Shown: positions 26,315 through 36,100 of the stretch, piece after piece
How the letters are laid out: each line of letters begins with the position of its first letter
Numbering within the stretch: position 1 is the first letter of the stretch
DNA from: an uncultured Clostridia bacterium
GTDB lineage: Bacteria > Bacillota > Clostridia > Oscillospirales > CAG-272
DNA: 40,643 nt
NCBI GenBank assembly: GCA_944384525.1
Contig: CALWTR010000018.1
Span: 1-40,643 of the forward strand
Reading direction: 5' to 3'
Position numbers and translations under genes: made by a program
Notes under the pieces: generated by a model
Told to the model about the DNA's origin: nothing
Databases searched by the model: none
The model's input: only the letters and a program-made list of their open reading frames with translations

Positions 26315-28225
26315 ATGACTGCACTATCCGTATCCGGGGTCACACTTTCCTTCGGAGATAAAAATATTCTTAATGACGTTTCATTCGCGCTTAATGACGG
26401 GGATAAGCTTGGCATAATCGGCGTGAATGGAGCTGGTAAGACCTCATTGTTCCGGATAATTACCGGGGAATATCTGCCGGAATCCGGCGCTGTCTATATA
26501 GCCAGAGAACATACCGTCGGAATGCTGAGACAGAATGCGGATCTTACGGAATTGCCAAAGGGAATGACGATGCTGGAGTATATGTATACGGCGTTCCCGC
26601 ACCTTATAGATCTTGAGGAGCAGATATCTGACACGGAAACGCGCCTGCGTACCGTTTCCGGAGATGAGGCTGTCGCTTTGAGCGGAGAGCTTTCGGAGCT
26701 CAACCGCAGATATGCGGATGGCGGCGGACTGGAGTTCCGGTCAAGATGCAAGGGAATGCTTTTGAATCTCGGTTTTTCTTCAGATATGACAGAAAGGCGT
26801 ATAGAGACGCTTTCGGGCGGACAATATACAATGCTTTCGCTTGCGCGGCTTTTGGCGTCCGAGCCGGATATACTCATGTTGGACGAGCCTACGAATCATC
26901 TCGATATAGACGCGCTCGCATGGCTCGAGAATTTTCTCGTTTCTTATAAAAAGACTGTGCTCGTAATATCGCACGACAGATATTTTCTTGATAAAATTAC
27001 AAATAAAACTTTACATATACTATATACTCGCGCCCGTTTGTACAACGGATCATATACCGCGACCATCAGGCAGCAGGAGGAGGAGCGCGAGTCGCTCGAG
27101 CGCAGATACAAGGAACAGCAGAAAGAGATAGCCAGGATAAAGGCCAATATAGAATTCCAGCGCCGCTGTAACAGGGAGCGTAATTATGTGACGATCCGCT
27201 CTAAGGAAAAGCAGCTTATGAGGATGGAGAAGATAGAGCTGGCGCCGGCGGCTCCGAAGGAAATCAGAATATCCTTCAATGCAGAGGAACAGAGCGCTAA
27301 CGACGTGCTCGAGCTGTCGGACGTTTCGTTTTCATACCCGGACAAAAGGATATTGAAGGATCTGTCTTTTTTGGTCAGACGGTATGAGCGGGTGCTGATA
27401 CTTGGAGCAAACGGCTGCGGGAAATCTACACTTATGAAGCTCATAGTGGGGCGTCTTGCTCCGTCCGGGGGAAGAATAAAGCTCGGATATAACATAAAGA
27501 TAGGGTACTACGATCAGGAGAACAGGAACCTTGACCCCGGAAATACCGTTTTCAGTGAGATGAAAAACGCGTATCCGCTCAAAAAGGATCAGGAGTTGAG
27601 AGCAACTCTCGCGCTGTTTTTGTTCGGAGCGGAGGACATAGACAAGCCCGTGTCCGCGCTTTCCGGAGGGGAGCGCGCAAGACTCACACTTGCCAAGCTG
27701 ATACTTGAAAAAGTCAATCTATTGGTCATGGATGAGCCGACGAACCATCTGGATATCGGCTCGCGTGAGGCACTCGAATATGCGCTTGAGGCGTTTGACG
27801 GCACGGTAATTGCTGTCAGCCATGACAGGTATTTTATAAACAGGATAGCGACCCGTATAATAGAAATCGGCCGCGGCGGAGAGGGGTGCACCGATTATGC
27901 GCTCAGCGATGATGACGACGCATTCTCGGAATATATGAGACTCAGAGAACAGGCCGCTGCGTCAAAGACTTGTGCCGTGCAGGAGCCGTCCGACGGCCGT
28001 GCGCTTTATGAGCAGAGAAAGAGGGAAGAGGCGGACCGCAGAAATGCCGAAAAGCGTATCGAACGCGCCAAGCTCCGCGCAGAGGAATTGGAGCGGGAGA
28101 CAGAGCGGCTGGACGAGGAGCTGTTCGGCCCGGCATCTACGGATTATGTCAGAGCGGCGGAGATAGACAAGAGGAAAAAAGAGATCGAGGACGAGCTTTT
28201 GGAGCTTTATGAGATAATAATATAA
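26315..28225 (+). CDS. ABC-F family ATPase (duplicated ATP-binding cassettes)
   Basis: 636 aa with no membrane segments. Cassette 1: GVNGAGKTS, LSGGQYTM, LMLDEPTNHLD. The interdomain P-site tether linker is helical and charged, about 225-310. Cassette 2: GANGCGKST, LSGGERAR, VMDEPTNHLD. The C-terminus (about 555-636) is a charged coiled coil. ABC-F proteins bind the ribosomal E site and modulate translation; some give antibiotic resistance, but nothing here identifies a resistance subtype, so a housekeeping YdiF/Uup-like role is as likely. The ribosome binding site is weak (GGGGT). Confidence 0.93.
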   Translation: MTALSVSGVTLSFGDKNILNDVSFALNDGDKLGIIGVNGAGKTSLFRIITGEYLPESGAVYIAREHTVGMLRQNADLTELPKGMTMLEYMYTAFPHLIDLEEQISDTETRLRTVSGDEAVALSGELSELNRRYADGGGLEFRSRCKGMLLNLGFSSDMTERRIETLSGGQYTMLSLARLLASEPDILMLDEPTNHLDIDALAWLENFLVSYKKTVLVISHDRYFLDKITNKTLHILYTRARLYNGSYTATIRQQEEERESLERRYKEQQKEIARIKANIEFQRRCNRERNYVTIRSKEKQLMRMEKIELAPAAPKEIRISFNAEEQSANDVLELSDVSFSYPDKRILKDLSFLVRRYERVLILGANGCGKSTLMKLIVGRLAPSGGRIKLGYNIKIGYYDQENRNLDPGNTVFSEMKNAYPLKKDQELRATLALFLFGAEDIDKPVSALSGGERARLTLAKLILEKVNLLVMDEPTNHLDIGSREALEYALEAFDGTVIAVSHDRYFINRIATRIIEIGRGGEGCTDYALSDDDDAFSEYMRLREQAAASKTCAVQEPSDGRALYEQRKREEADRRNAEKRIERAKLRAEELERETERLDEELFGPASTDYVRAAEIDKRKKEIEDELLELYEIII

Positions 28226-28435
28226 ACGATCATAGAGGCAGGTGACACAGGTCTAGAAGACCCCGTGAGGCGCGAGAGCTTTTGAGATCTACATATATCA
28301 GCGGAGAGAGGCTCGCACCGGGGAGGCAGAATTAATTTCAGTGCGGTCGTTTTTGAAAGTGACTGAAGACGGTTCGATCGTTTTAGAGCCGTTAAACTCG
28401 GATAAGTATTTTGCTTTTTACAAATAAAAAAGGAC
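28226..28435. other. intergenic stretch without a recognised gene
   Basis: Between the ABC-F stop and the tRNA-Pro promoter. It holds only short inverted repeats, for example GGTCT-AGA-AGACC at about 28249-28261. No convincing terminator with a T run and no supported reading frame. Confidence 0.5.
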
Positions 28436-28464
28436 TTGACAATCAATTGCGACTATGCTATAAT
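28436..28464 (+). promoter_or_regulatory. consensus sigma-A promoter of tRNA-Pro
   Basis: Exact TTGACA (28436-28441), 17-nt spacer, exact TATAAT (28459-28464); the tRNA starts 31 nt later. Confidence 0.9.
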
Positions 28465-28494
28465 AACTGATGCACACGGCGAGGACCGTGGCGA

Positions 28495-28570
28495 CTGGGT
28501 GTGGCGCAGTTGGTAGCGCGCTACCTTGGGGTGGTAGAGGCCGCAAGTTCAAGTCTTGTCACTCAGACCA
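28495..28570 (+). tRNA. tRNA-Pro (anticodon GGG), CCA encoded
   Basis: 76 nt. Acceptor CTGGGTG pairs with CACTCAG (one G.T). The D arm is GCGC/GCGC, the anticodon stem CTACC/GGTAG surrounds TTGGGGT, the T loop is TTCAAGT, and ACCA is the 3' end. Its last 31 nt recur at 28725-28755, marking it as a likely integration target. Confidence 0.93.
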
Positions 28571-28614
28571 GAAAAAGCAGAAAGGACAAAGAGTCTGATC
28601 TGCTTTTTCTTTTT
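28571..28614 (+). terminator. terminator directly after tRNA-Pro
   Basis: GAAAAAGCAG (28571-28580) pairs with CTGCTTTTTC (28600-28609), followed by TTTTTATATT. It lies inside the 185-bp unit bounded by the tRNA 3'-end repeats, so it may have arrived with the insertion. Confidence 0.85.
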
Positions 28615-28673
28615 ATATTGAAGGCATGAACTTGTGTCTGATACCACCCCCGCTCCGAAGGAGCATAAGTGGG

Positions 28674-28718
28674 CCGGGGTTCCCCGAAGAGAGCGGAGCG
28701 AGCTTTGGGGGTCCCCGG
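28674..28718. repeat. GC-rich 16-bp imperfect inverted repeat
   Basis: CCGGGGTTCCCCGAAG (28674-28689) pairs with CTTTGGGGGTCCCCGG (28703-28718) with one mismatch and two G.T pairs, across a 13-nt loop. It is preceded by a small CGCTCC..GGAGC hairpin. It is structured like intergenic repeated palindromes, but only one copy is in this window. Confidence 0.7.
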
Positions 28719-28724
28719 TAGTGC

Positions 28725-28755
28725 GCCGCAAGTTCAAGTCTTGTCACTCAGACCA
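28725..28755 (+). repeat. duplicate of the tRNA-Pro 3' end (att-like site)
   Basis: 31 nt identical to 28540-28570, covering the distal part of the variable region, the T arm, the acceptor 3' strand and CCA. Sequence before and after it is unrelated to that around the intact tRNA. Integrases that use tRNA 3' ends leave exactly this kind of direct repeat. Confidence 0.85.
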
Positions 28756-28763
28756 AAATCGAG

Positions 28764-28808
28764 AAATCCGAACTTATTCTCCATAGGAGATGGGTTCGGA
28801 TTTTTTGT
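28764..28808 (+). terminator. terminator after the tRNA 3'-end repeat
   Basis: AAATCCGAAC (28764-28773) pairs with GTTCGGATTT (28794-28803), then TTTGT. The arms resemble those of the hairpin after tRNA-Met (147-188), suggesting this is the original tRNA-Pro terminator, now displaced. The stretch 28809-29040 has no gene I recognise. Confidence 0.8.
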
Positions 28809-29040
28809 ATTCTTCGACAGCACGGAGCGTTATGTTCGGAATAAGCGGGGTGAGAGTGCAAATGAGCACTCCGGCAAAGAATATACTGAACCGATGTCCG
28901 GCGAAAGCATACTACCCGATGATATAAAGACGGACGGTGACGAGGTGTGAAGATAATTCTGCGTAGGCATCGCTCACGTGCTCCACCGTTGATCCTTTTT
29001 CAGTTGTCACACAAAAACAAGAGAACGAAAGGATATGAAT

Positions 29041-29394
29041 ATGAAAAATGCTATCACATACAAAAATAGGAACGGTTACCTTTATCCCCTGCTGGCACTT
29101 CCCAAAACAGAAGAAGCGCCGATCGGCAAATACGGGCGGATGTATCTTGACTATCTCAAGAAACATCGGCGAGGTACATACATTTCTCTGCTGACAAGTG
29201 GCAATCTTGGTGAAGAACTCTCCAAATTTGACGCAGAAGTGCGAAATGAAGTTGACCTCATACTTGCCCGACTTATAGATGAACGAGGCATCACAGAAGC
29301 CCTGAAATCCGCGAACCCGCTTCATTGGGTGCAGGAAATGAATACCGCAAAGCATGATGCGGAGAAAACCGTCATCTGGGCGATGTTTCAATGA
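29041..29394 (+). CDS. tnpV: TnpV-family transposon-encoded protein
   Basis: 117 aa. The ATG at 29041 is preferred over 29035 because AAAGGA is seven nt upstream of it and only one nt from the other. YLYPLLALPKTEE, PIGKYGRMYLDYLKKHRRG and the C-terminal NPLHWVQEMN are the TnpV signature. This small protein is carried by Tn4451-type and other Clostridia integrative elements; its function is unknown. No recombinase is beside it, so it is a passenger or a remnant. It is convergent with the defence genes. Confidence 0.88.
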   Translation: MKNAITYKNRNGYLYPLLALPKTEEAPIGKYGRMYLDYLKKHRRGTYISLLTSGNLGEELSKFDAEVRNEVDLILARLIDERGITEALKSANPLHWVQEMNTAKHDAEKTVIWAMFQ

Positions 29395-29439
29395 TGGTTT
29401 CTAAATTGTTTTGCACAGGAGTGCAAATTCCGTAAAAAT

Positions 29440-29473
29440 GAGACCGTATGCCATCGGTTTGGCATACGGTCTC
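29440..29473. terminator. terminator between tnpV and the leftward island operon
   Basis: Perfect 14-bp stem (29440-29453 with 29460-29473), loop TCGGTT. On the minus strand it is followed by ATTTTTAC, so it mainly closes the leftward genes. The stretch 29474-29557 holds nothing else seen. Confidence 0.87.
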
Positions 29474-29557
29474 CACATTTACTAATTATTCCTGTGTTGA
29501 AATCAACAACGCAATAGTAAATGATAGTTGTTATTTAAGTAACGTAATACTTTTTAA

Positions 29558-32500
29558 TCACCATGCGCTTGTACCGATTTCTGAGAACAAATGGTCTCGT
29601 TTCCCCTCTGCTGCATAATCATCGCTTAACCACCGCAACAATTGAGCCGATTCAGGATATGTAACTTCCAATAGTTTTGCATCTTCTCGTAATTTTTTAG
29701 AGCAATTGATTTCGTATGTCCCGTCTTCGACGGATCGAACTCCTCGCGAATTCAATTTTCCAATCATTACATGGTGATTTAAGCGGTATTCTCTATAAGA
29801 TTCTAGAACATCTCGAACGACCTCATGCGGGAAAATACCATCTGAACCATTTGGCGCTTTCCCAAGAATACTACCCAACATCGGGAGTAACATATCCTTA
29901 TCTGTATGATTATCAACGATAGTTTTTACAAAAAAATGAAACGCTTTCGGATCATCGTAGGCAATTAGGGGCAAATCATAGTGTAGGTGGAAGTGCGAAT
30001 ATGTTTTCCCTGTTAGATGAACTTCTGCTTCACACAAAAGATGAGGATTTTCAAAATAGTACCTTTTGAGCGCATTGGGATATGTTTGCAGCCAGTCCTG
30101 TTCATATAACGCAACGCATAACTTTGCCCATTCTTCTGAATAATATCCTTCCTCATCAATTCGAGATAGAAGCTCCTCCATTTCATATGAATAAAGATTA
30201 TTAGGAGGCGCCGCTCCTAATGATAATACTGCTTTGATTATTTCGATTATTTTGTCGATCTCAATACACAACGATACTTTATGGCGATACGAAAAATACG
30301 AAAGCAACTCACAAGGATTGTACGCAAGCAATTTTGAATATGTATTGGGATCGAATTCACACATTATTTGGTGTGACCAATATGCTTTTTCTTTTTCTTC
30401 TGTATTCAACCACCCCTCAATATCTTTGCGGTACATATTTTGCAAAGCAAAAATCTGTTCTTCGGGGGGAAATGTGTCTAGTATAGTAATGCAATCCTCT
30501 ATCTTTGCACCATCTAACAATCCGTGAAGAATCCTATTTTTCTGTAACCGGCGGGCTTCATACACAAAATTTAACAACATGGCAGATGAGAGCACACGTG
30601 CATAGAAAGATCCCCAAGAAGCATCGTCATTGGAATAGCGAACTAATGCGATCAATTTTTCCGAGTGCTCCTGTACTAATGCGTTTATTACCTCAACACG
30701 CTTGGACTCTATTGCTTTTTGATTGCCCTCCCAATCATCGCATTCATGGATTTCTGAAGAATGACAGTGATAAAAATCATGAAACAGCCAGCCTACCTGT
30801 CCGATTGAATCAGATGGAGTTGTAACGTTGATCCAAGTTTCCAACGCCGGGAGCCATGGTTTTGTCACATCGTTTTTCCTCGCGTAAAAAGCTTGTTCAC
30901 GAAGTCTCGAATTTAGCGATACTAATTCCTCCGGTGTATATTCACCCTTAGCAAATAACCTCGCTGCTGACTGTAAGGTGTCAAGAGAAAAATGATGGTA
31001 TCCTTCAAGAAGTTTTTTCAGGCAACCGATGTCATGATATTCTATGCTCTTATCAAATGTAATCAACGCTAGGTCGTTGATTGCCTTAAATAATTCATTG
31101 GTATATATCGGCATTCGAGACAATTGCTTTGCACCGCTATGTACGCCCTGAAAAATACTATCTTTTAATAGTAAGTCAACTGCAAATGATAGAAAATATA
31201 CTTCATCCATTGAAAAATAGCGTTTTATTAGTTTAACTTTATCATTCACGGTTAAAACGGTATGATCATTCCAAAGGCAAAGCGCCGTTAATAAAGACTC
31301 CCTTGGAGAGTTTGACGTCACGAACTTGCTGTTTTGGGTTTTGAGACACAAATCGAACAAAAAATCGCAGGCGTGAATTCTCGTGTCATCGTGAAGCACC
31401 AACTCGTCCAATGCAAATAACACCTTGCAATAATTTCTCGAATAAATGTCTTCTTTAAATGTAGAATTCACAATACCGTCCGGATTGATTGCATCTTTTT
31501 CAAAAAAATCCATTACAATTTGAGGGGCGGCTTCGGATAGTAAAGCCAAGTACTCAAACGCCAAAGCAGGAAGTGGATCAATAGCCAGTATTCTTGCAAC
31601 AGCTTGCTCTATACATTCTTTTTCGCCTTCATTGTATGAAAAATAAATCAAGTCCAAAAAAAGATTATAGAGATGCCTTTGGGTTCTGCCATCTATATAA
31701 CTTGGGGAATTCTCTTCCAAATACTGGTTTGAAATAATAGTGCAAAGCGCCTCTGTAAAACGCGAGAATATCGGATTATTAGTGCTCAGGTTTAAAACTT
31801 GCCATGCTTCTTCAAAATTGATCAATACAATATGGTCGTCTACACGTTTAATGGGAGAATCTTCCCAACGAAGCCATTCATCATATTTTTCGGATACAAC
31901 CTCATATTTTTCTCCCGCTAAATAAGAAACCAGATCACAGTCGCTTTTATTTTGGGTATCAAAATCGCGAAGCAAAAGAACCGGCGCAAGTAAAATTATT
32001 CTGTCAAAAGTCGCCCATTGTGGAGCACTCATCGTGGTATTACCGGGAAGTTTACGAATTAACGACAATAAATTTCCATGAGTACTTCCGTAAAGATCTA
32101 TCGCCTTCAATTCCGGAATGGACATATCTTTAATCGCTCTAGCAAAGTACGATTTTGTCAATTGACGCAGCTCTATGTTCGCACGAATTGTTCGAGCTTC
32201 TTTATTATAGCACAATATTACTCTATTGCCTGGAATCACATCATCATCCGCGTTCAACTGGCAATTGAGTAAAAATAATTTGTTGTGGCAGAATTGAGAG
32301 AGATTTTTGTATGTTGTTTGATTATTGATAACAATTACGGTGTTAGCTAAATCTTCATTTTTAAGTATAACTGATAAGCAAAAGCCGAAAGAGTCAATTG
32401 TAGTATCCGCTTTCACTCTAATTATGGATGAATCCAAAGCTTCAAGAAAATTTTTTGCTTCTACGTCGCGTCCCTCGAGAAATAGCGAATGGGAAAAAGC

Positions 32501-33067
32501 AGGGGACGACTTTGACGAAAAACGTTCCCATGCCGAAGACGCCGTTAGAAAATCAATGTCCCCTGTTTCCCCAAACTGTTCCAATAACCATGCGCATACT
32601 GCAGGTTCCGAATTGATCCAATCAGATAACACATTTGCATCATAAATATGGATCCCCTTCCATTCTTGCTGATGCTCCGTTTCCCACTTTGGTATTGACC
32701 ATCCTTGATTATCATAAGCCCAGACATGAGGAAGAACAAAATAAATAGTTGTCTCTTCTTTTACCATTCCGAGAGGGTTTTGATTTCGTTTTTCCCAATC
32801 TTCATTGATTTTTTTCAAGGAATTCCTATTCGTACCAATTTCCCAAACACTTTTCCCTGCACATACATAGAGGGTCGACTCTTCACTTTCCACTATTCCG
32901 TCAAAACCAGGAGACCAATTATCATCCTTGCTTGGCATTCTGATATTTTTAACATTGTTTGAATTGCAAAGAATCAGTTTTTTAATCAGTTCCGGCAACA
33001 ACTCTTGGAACAACTTTGGGCGTTCGGCAGCCATTGCCGACAGTTTAGTTCCTGAAAAGATATCCAT
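29558..33067 (-). CDS. unrecognised 1169-aa protein, possible nuclease-like N-terminus (candidate defence gene)
   Basis: Start at 33067, set by GGAGG nine nt upstream. Residues about 15-150 show a pattern recalled from large uncharacterised proteins of phage-defence type: a helix with PELIKKL, then NWSPGFDGIVES near 54 and KSVWEIGTNR near 75, then NEDWEKR, a hydrophobic TTIYFVLPHVW strand, and DANVLSDWINSEPAVCAWL. The Asp in FDG and Glu in WEIG could be part of a PD-(D/E)xK-like site, but the Lys is not in the standard place. Residues about 190-350 look like an alpha/beta domain with alternating strands, yet no Walker A P-loop is present. The rest is long and alpha-helical, like a solenoid. 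It is AT-richer than the chromosome. It lies 94 bp behind the restriction-modification gene. Function unknown. Confidence 0.8.
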   Translation of the reverse strand: MDIFSGTKLSAMAAERPKLFQELLPELIKKLILCNSNNVKNIRMPSKDDNWSPGFDGIVESEESTLYVCAGKSVWEIGTNRNSLKKINEDWEKRNQNPLGMVKEETTIYFVLPHVWAYDNQGWSIPKWETEHQQEWKGIHIYDANVLSDWINSEPAVCAWLLEQFGETGDIDFLTASSAWERFSSKSSPAFSHSLFLEGRDVEAKNFLEALDSSIIRVKADTTIDSFGFCLSVILKNEDLANTVIVINNQTTYKNLSQFCHNKLFLLNCQLNADDDVIPGNRVILCYNKEARTIRANIELRQLTKSYFARAIKDMSIPELKAIDLYGSTHGNLLSLIRKLPGNTTMSAPQWATFDRIILLAPVLLLRDFDTQNKSDCDLVSYLAGEKYEVVSEKYDEWLRWEDSPIKRVDDHIVLINFEEAWQVLNLSTNNPIFSRFTEALCTIISNQYLEENSPSYIDGRTQRHLYNLFLDLIYFSYNEGEKECIEQAVARILAIDPLPALAFEYLALLSEAAPQIVMDFFEKDAINPDGIVNSTFKEDIYSRNYCKVLFALDELVLHDDTRIHACDFLFDLCLKTQNSKFVTSNSPRESLLTALCLWNDHTVLTVNDKVKLIKRYFSMDEVYFLSFAVDLLLKDSIFQGVHSGAKQLSRMPIYTNELFKAINDLALITFDKSIEYHDIGCLKKLLEGYHHFSLDTLQSAARLFAKGEYTPEELVSLNSRLREQAFYARKNDVTKPWLPALETWINVTTPSDSIGQVGWLFHDFYHCHSSEIHECDDWEGNQKAIESKRVEVINALVQEHSEKLIALVRYSNDDASWGSFYARVLSSAMLLNFVYEARRLQKNRILHGLLDGAKIEDCITILDTFPPEEQIFALQNMYRKDIEGWLNTEEKEKAYWSHQIMCEFDPNTYSKLLAYNPCELLSYFSYRHKVSLCIEIDKIIEIIKAVLSLGAAPPNNLYSYEMEELLSRIDEEGYYSEEWAKLCVALYEQDWLQTYPNALKRYYFENPHLLCEAEVHLTGKTYSHFHLHYDLPLIAYDDPKAFHFFVKTIVDNHTDKDMLLPMLGSILGKAPNGSDGIFPHEVVRDVLESYREYRLNHHVMIGKLNSRGVRSVEDGTYEINCSKKLREDAKLLEVTYPESAQLLRWLSDDYAAEGKRDHLFSEIGTSAW

Positions 33068-33161
33068 ATATTCTCCCTCCTTCGTTTTAAAATTCATTGA
33101 CAGTTGCACAAAATCTGATTTTTAAACTCTCCTCGCAAATGAATCTAGCATATTAAAGAGG

Positions 33162-36100
33162 TTACTCACCCATCGCCTCCAGAACCCGATCCACGGTCTT
33201 GCCGTCCCAGTCGGTGCAGAGCATTTGCTTGGTGATGATGGTTTTATAGAGCGGGTTTTGCTCGATGACGCTCCAGAGATGGCGGAGGATGCGGATATAG
33301 TCATCAAAATTATCCTGCACTTTGGAAGCCACGGTTTTGCGCCATTCCTCGGCGGGTTCTTTGCCGGCGTAAATGTCGTTGAGCTGCTTGCAGAGATAGT
33401 TGATAGCACCGCCGATACCGGGAAGTTCGTTTTCGTTGGCGTCCGGATTTTTCGGTTCTTCCGCAATCTTTACATGGAGCAACAGATGTTCGAGCAGATT
33501 GCAATAGACAAGCCGATTCTTTTTCTGATACTCAAACGGATTCCGCGCGGCATACTCGTCATTGCTGAGCATGATTGCCTTATCTTCATCGATATGATGG
33601 CAGAAGAGACCTTCGGCGGTACGGGAAACCAACTTGTTCTTGAGGGTGCATTCTCTGTCGGTGAAATAATCATGCTTTGCGGCACCGTATTTTTTCAGAA
33701 GAAGTTTGACAATTTCGTCATAGGACATGGAGAGCATTTGATCATACGGGGACAGTTCATCCATAGAACGAATTTTTGATTCAATAAATGCAATTTCATT
33801 GTCAGAAAAACTGTATTTTTTGTAAAGGTACTGATCGATATTCTCTACACTATCGTCCCAGTTAACATCAGAATGTGAGGTGAAATTTTGAGCGGGGACA
33901 TATTTCCATACTTCACGAGGGTTGTCTTGTGTAACTTTTAGTGCCCCCAACAAGGTGCGAGCAAACTTTGTTTTTATGTACTTCAATACCGCTTCTGCTT
34001 CAAACAACGAGTTAAACTTTCCAATACTAAGAAAAGTTACGGTATGCCCGACAACGGGCTGCCCGACAACGGGCGTAGACAATACCTCTCCTATTGCGCC
34101 TGAGCCATTTGCTTTGGGAATAAACACCTTGTAGAAATCAAAATTGTCTGGTGTCTTCAAATACTTTCGTTTAATCCATTTGAAACATCTTCCGTTTTTA
34201 TCGCGTCCGCATATTTGCGCGTACTCATCGTTATCTTCCGGCTTTTTATCAAAAAACAATTCAGGAAAAATGTCGAATATATTTGAACCAACATCATACT
34301 TATGTCCTTCGCTCGGTCGGGTTATCGCCCAACTATTTTCCTCATAAAGAGTCTCTGTGAGCCGATACAAGTCTCTGGGATATACTAATTCAGAAAATGT
34401 GCTAAAATCGCTTCTACTGGTTACTTTGGCTACAATAGTACGCAGTTCATCAAACGGCGAGAAGAAACCTATTTCACCGAAATCTTTTTTGGCATCCCAA
34501 TAGGTAACCGCAATTCCGCCTTTAACGTCAACAGACGGAAATACGGATGTACTGTCGCTCCAATATGACACAACTTTGTAATGACAGTCATGAAGCATTT
34601 TGTCGTTCCACTCTTTTGGGGTTTTCCCTGCGTTGAACAAAAATCTGCCGGGATGTATAAATGTACCCTTTTCGCTCAGTTGACGCCCCATGTTGATGAA
34701 CAAGTGATATATTGGATCTTTTCCGTTTCCGTCGCCGCTATTTTCAATTTGATACGGCGGATTCCCGACGATTGCATCGAACTTCATTTCTTTCACCTCT
34801 TTTCCCCAATAGCTGCCTTTGAGGATTTTCTTTTTGAACTGCTCCGGTTTGCTTTTCAGCATATTGACAAGGTCATCAAAATAGTGGGCATTGACGACAT
34901 TATCGTGATAACCGGTCAACGTGCGTTTTGTGATATATTTTGCCATCGGGGTTTTGCAGATGACATAGATATTGTCGCGGAGAACTTCTTCCCACATGGC
35001 TTGCAGTTCGGCGGGCTCCCAGTCGTCATCGGTGGTGTCCTCCAGCTTCTGACGGTAAACACTGTAAGCGACATAGAGCGGATACAAGCCGGTCTTGGAG
35101 TTGATCTCCAGAATATGCGTATCCTCGCGGAACACTTCTTTTGTCACCTCTCCCTGTTCCACAAAGCGTGGCTCGTCCAGACGGTGCTTTTCCTCCTGCG
35201 TGTCGTCCTCAAACTGTTCATTGAAGAAGCACCAACCGCCCAGCGTATCGCTCATATGCATATTGACAACACGCCACGGTGTCAGGACAGTTTCCTTGTC
35301 AGGATTTTTGAAATGGCGGAAGATCTCGGCAATCAGTTTTACGCGTCTTGTGGGCGTTTCTTTGTCCGCCGCTGCTGCCAGTTTACGAATGCGCTTACCT
35401 GCCGCAATGAACACATCGCGGTCGTAATATTTTGTGAAATCCGCAAACAGCGGCTTGGTCACGCCTTTGGGCATAAACTCAGCCCATGAGGTATCGTCCA
35501 CCAGTTCCACAAAGCGGTCAATGTCGATGTCCTCGTCAATCGGCACATTGGCGCCGTAAATCATCAGCGGCATACGGATAGAAATGCCTCGGAGAATATC
35601 AATGGCTTTTTTGCGCGCTTCCTTCGCCTGTTTCTTTTTCAGGCGATCCGCGATTTCTTCCGGCGTTGGCGGTGTGGGAGGTGTGACGGGCTCATCATCG
35701 CCGTCGTCGATATGGGCGATCTGCTCATCGGTCAGTCCCTGACCGTTGACAATGACTTTGTCTTTTTTCTTCTGCGCTTTGGAGGCGCCGATAATGTCCT
35801 TCAACGCATTGAATTTTGAGGCATCGATATCGTCGAGTTTCAGAAGTTCATCGTTATAAATGGATTCGTCTTCAAACCCGCTGTTGACGGCTCTCTCGGC
35901 GTAAATCTGCTTGACCTGCTCCATCATGGAATTGACGCTGTATTTAGTCATTCTCGATCCGGCAATCGCAATGACGGGGCAATAGTTCAGAAATTCTGTC
36001 ATTGCCTCACGGCGCTTTTTCTGATTCTTGCCGGGCTTACGGGAGAGATGTACGGTTTCGGTCAGCACTTTCAGGGTTCTGTCAGGTGCAAAGTCAAAAA

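Noticed and set aside
26260-26361. Possible leader peptide (MKKCPAF...) before the ABC-F gene
   Set aside because: No ribosome binding site, runs past the real start in another frame and shows no attenuator with a T run.
28669-28950. 93-codon plus-strand frame across the tRNA 3'-end repeat
   Set aside because: Begins in the structured repeat and runs through the tRNA fragment and a terminator; at most its last part is an eroded coding remnant.
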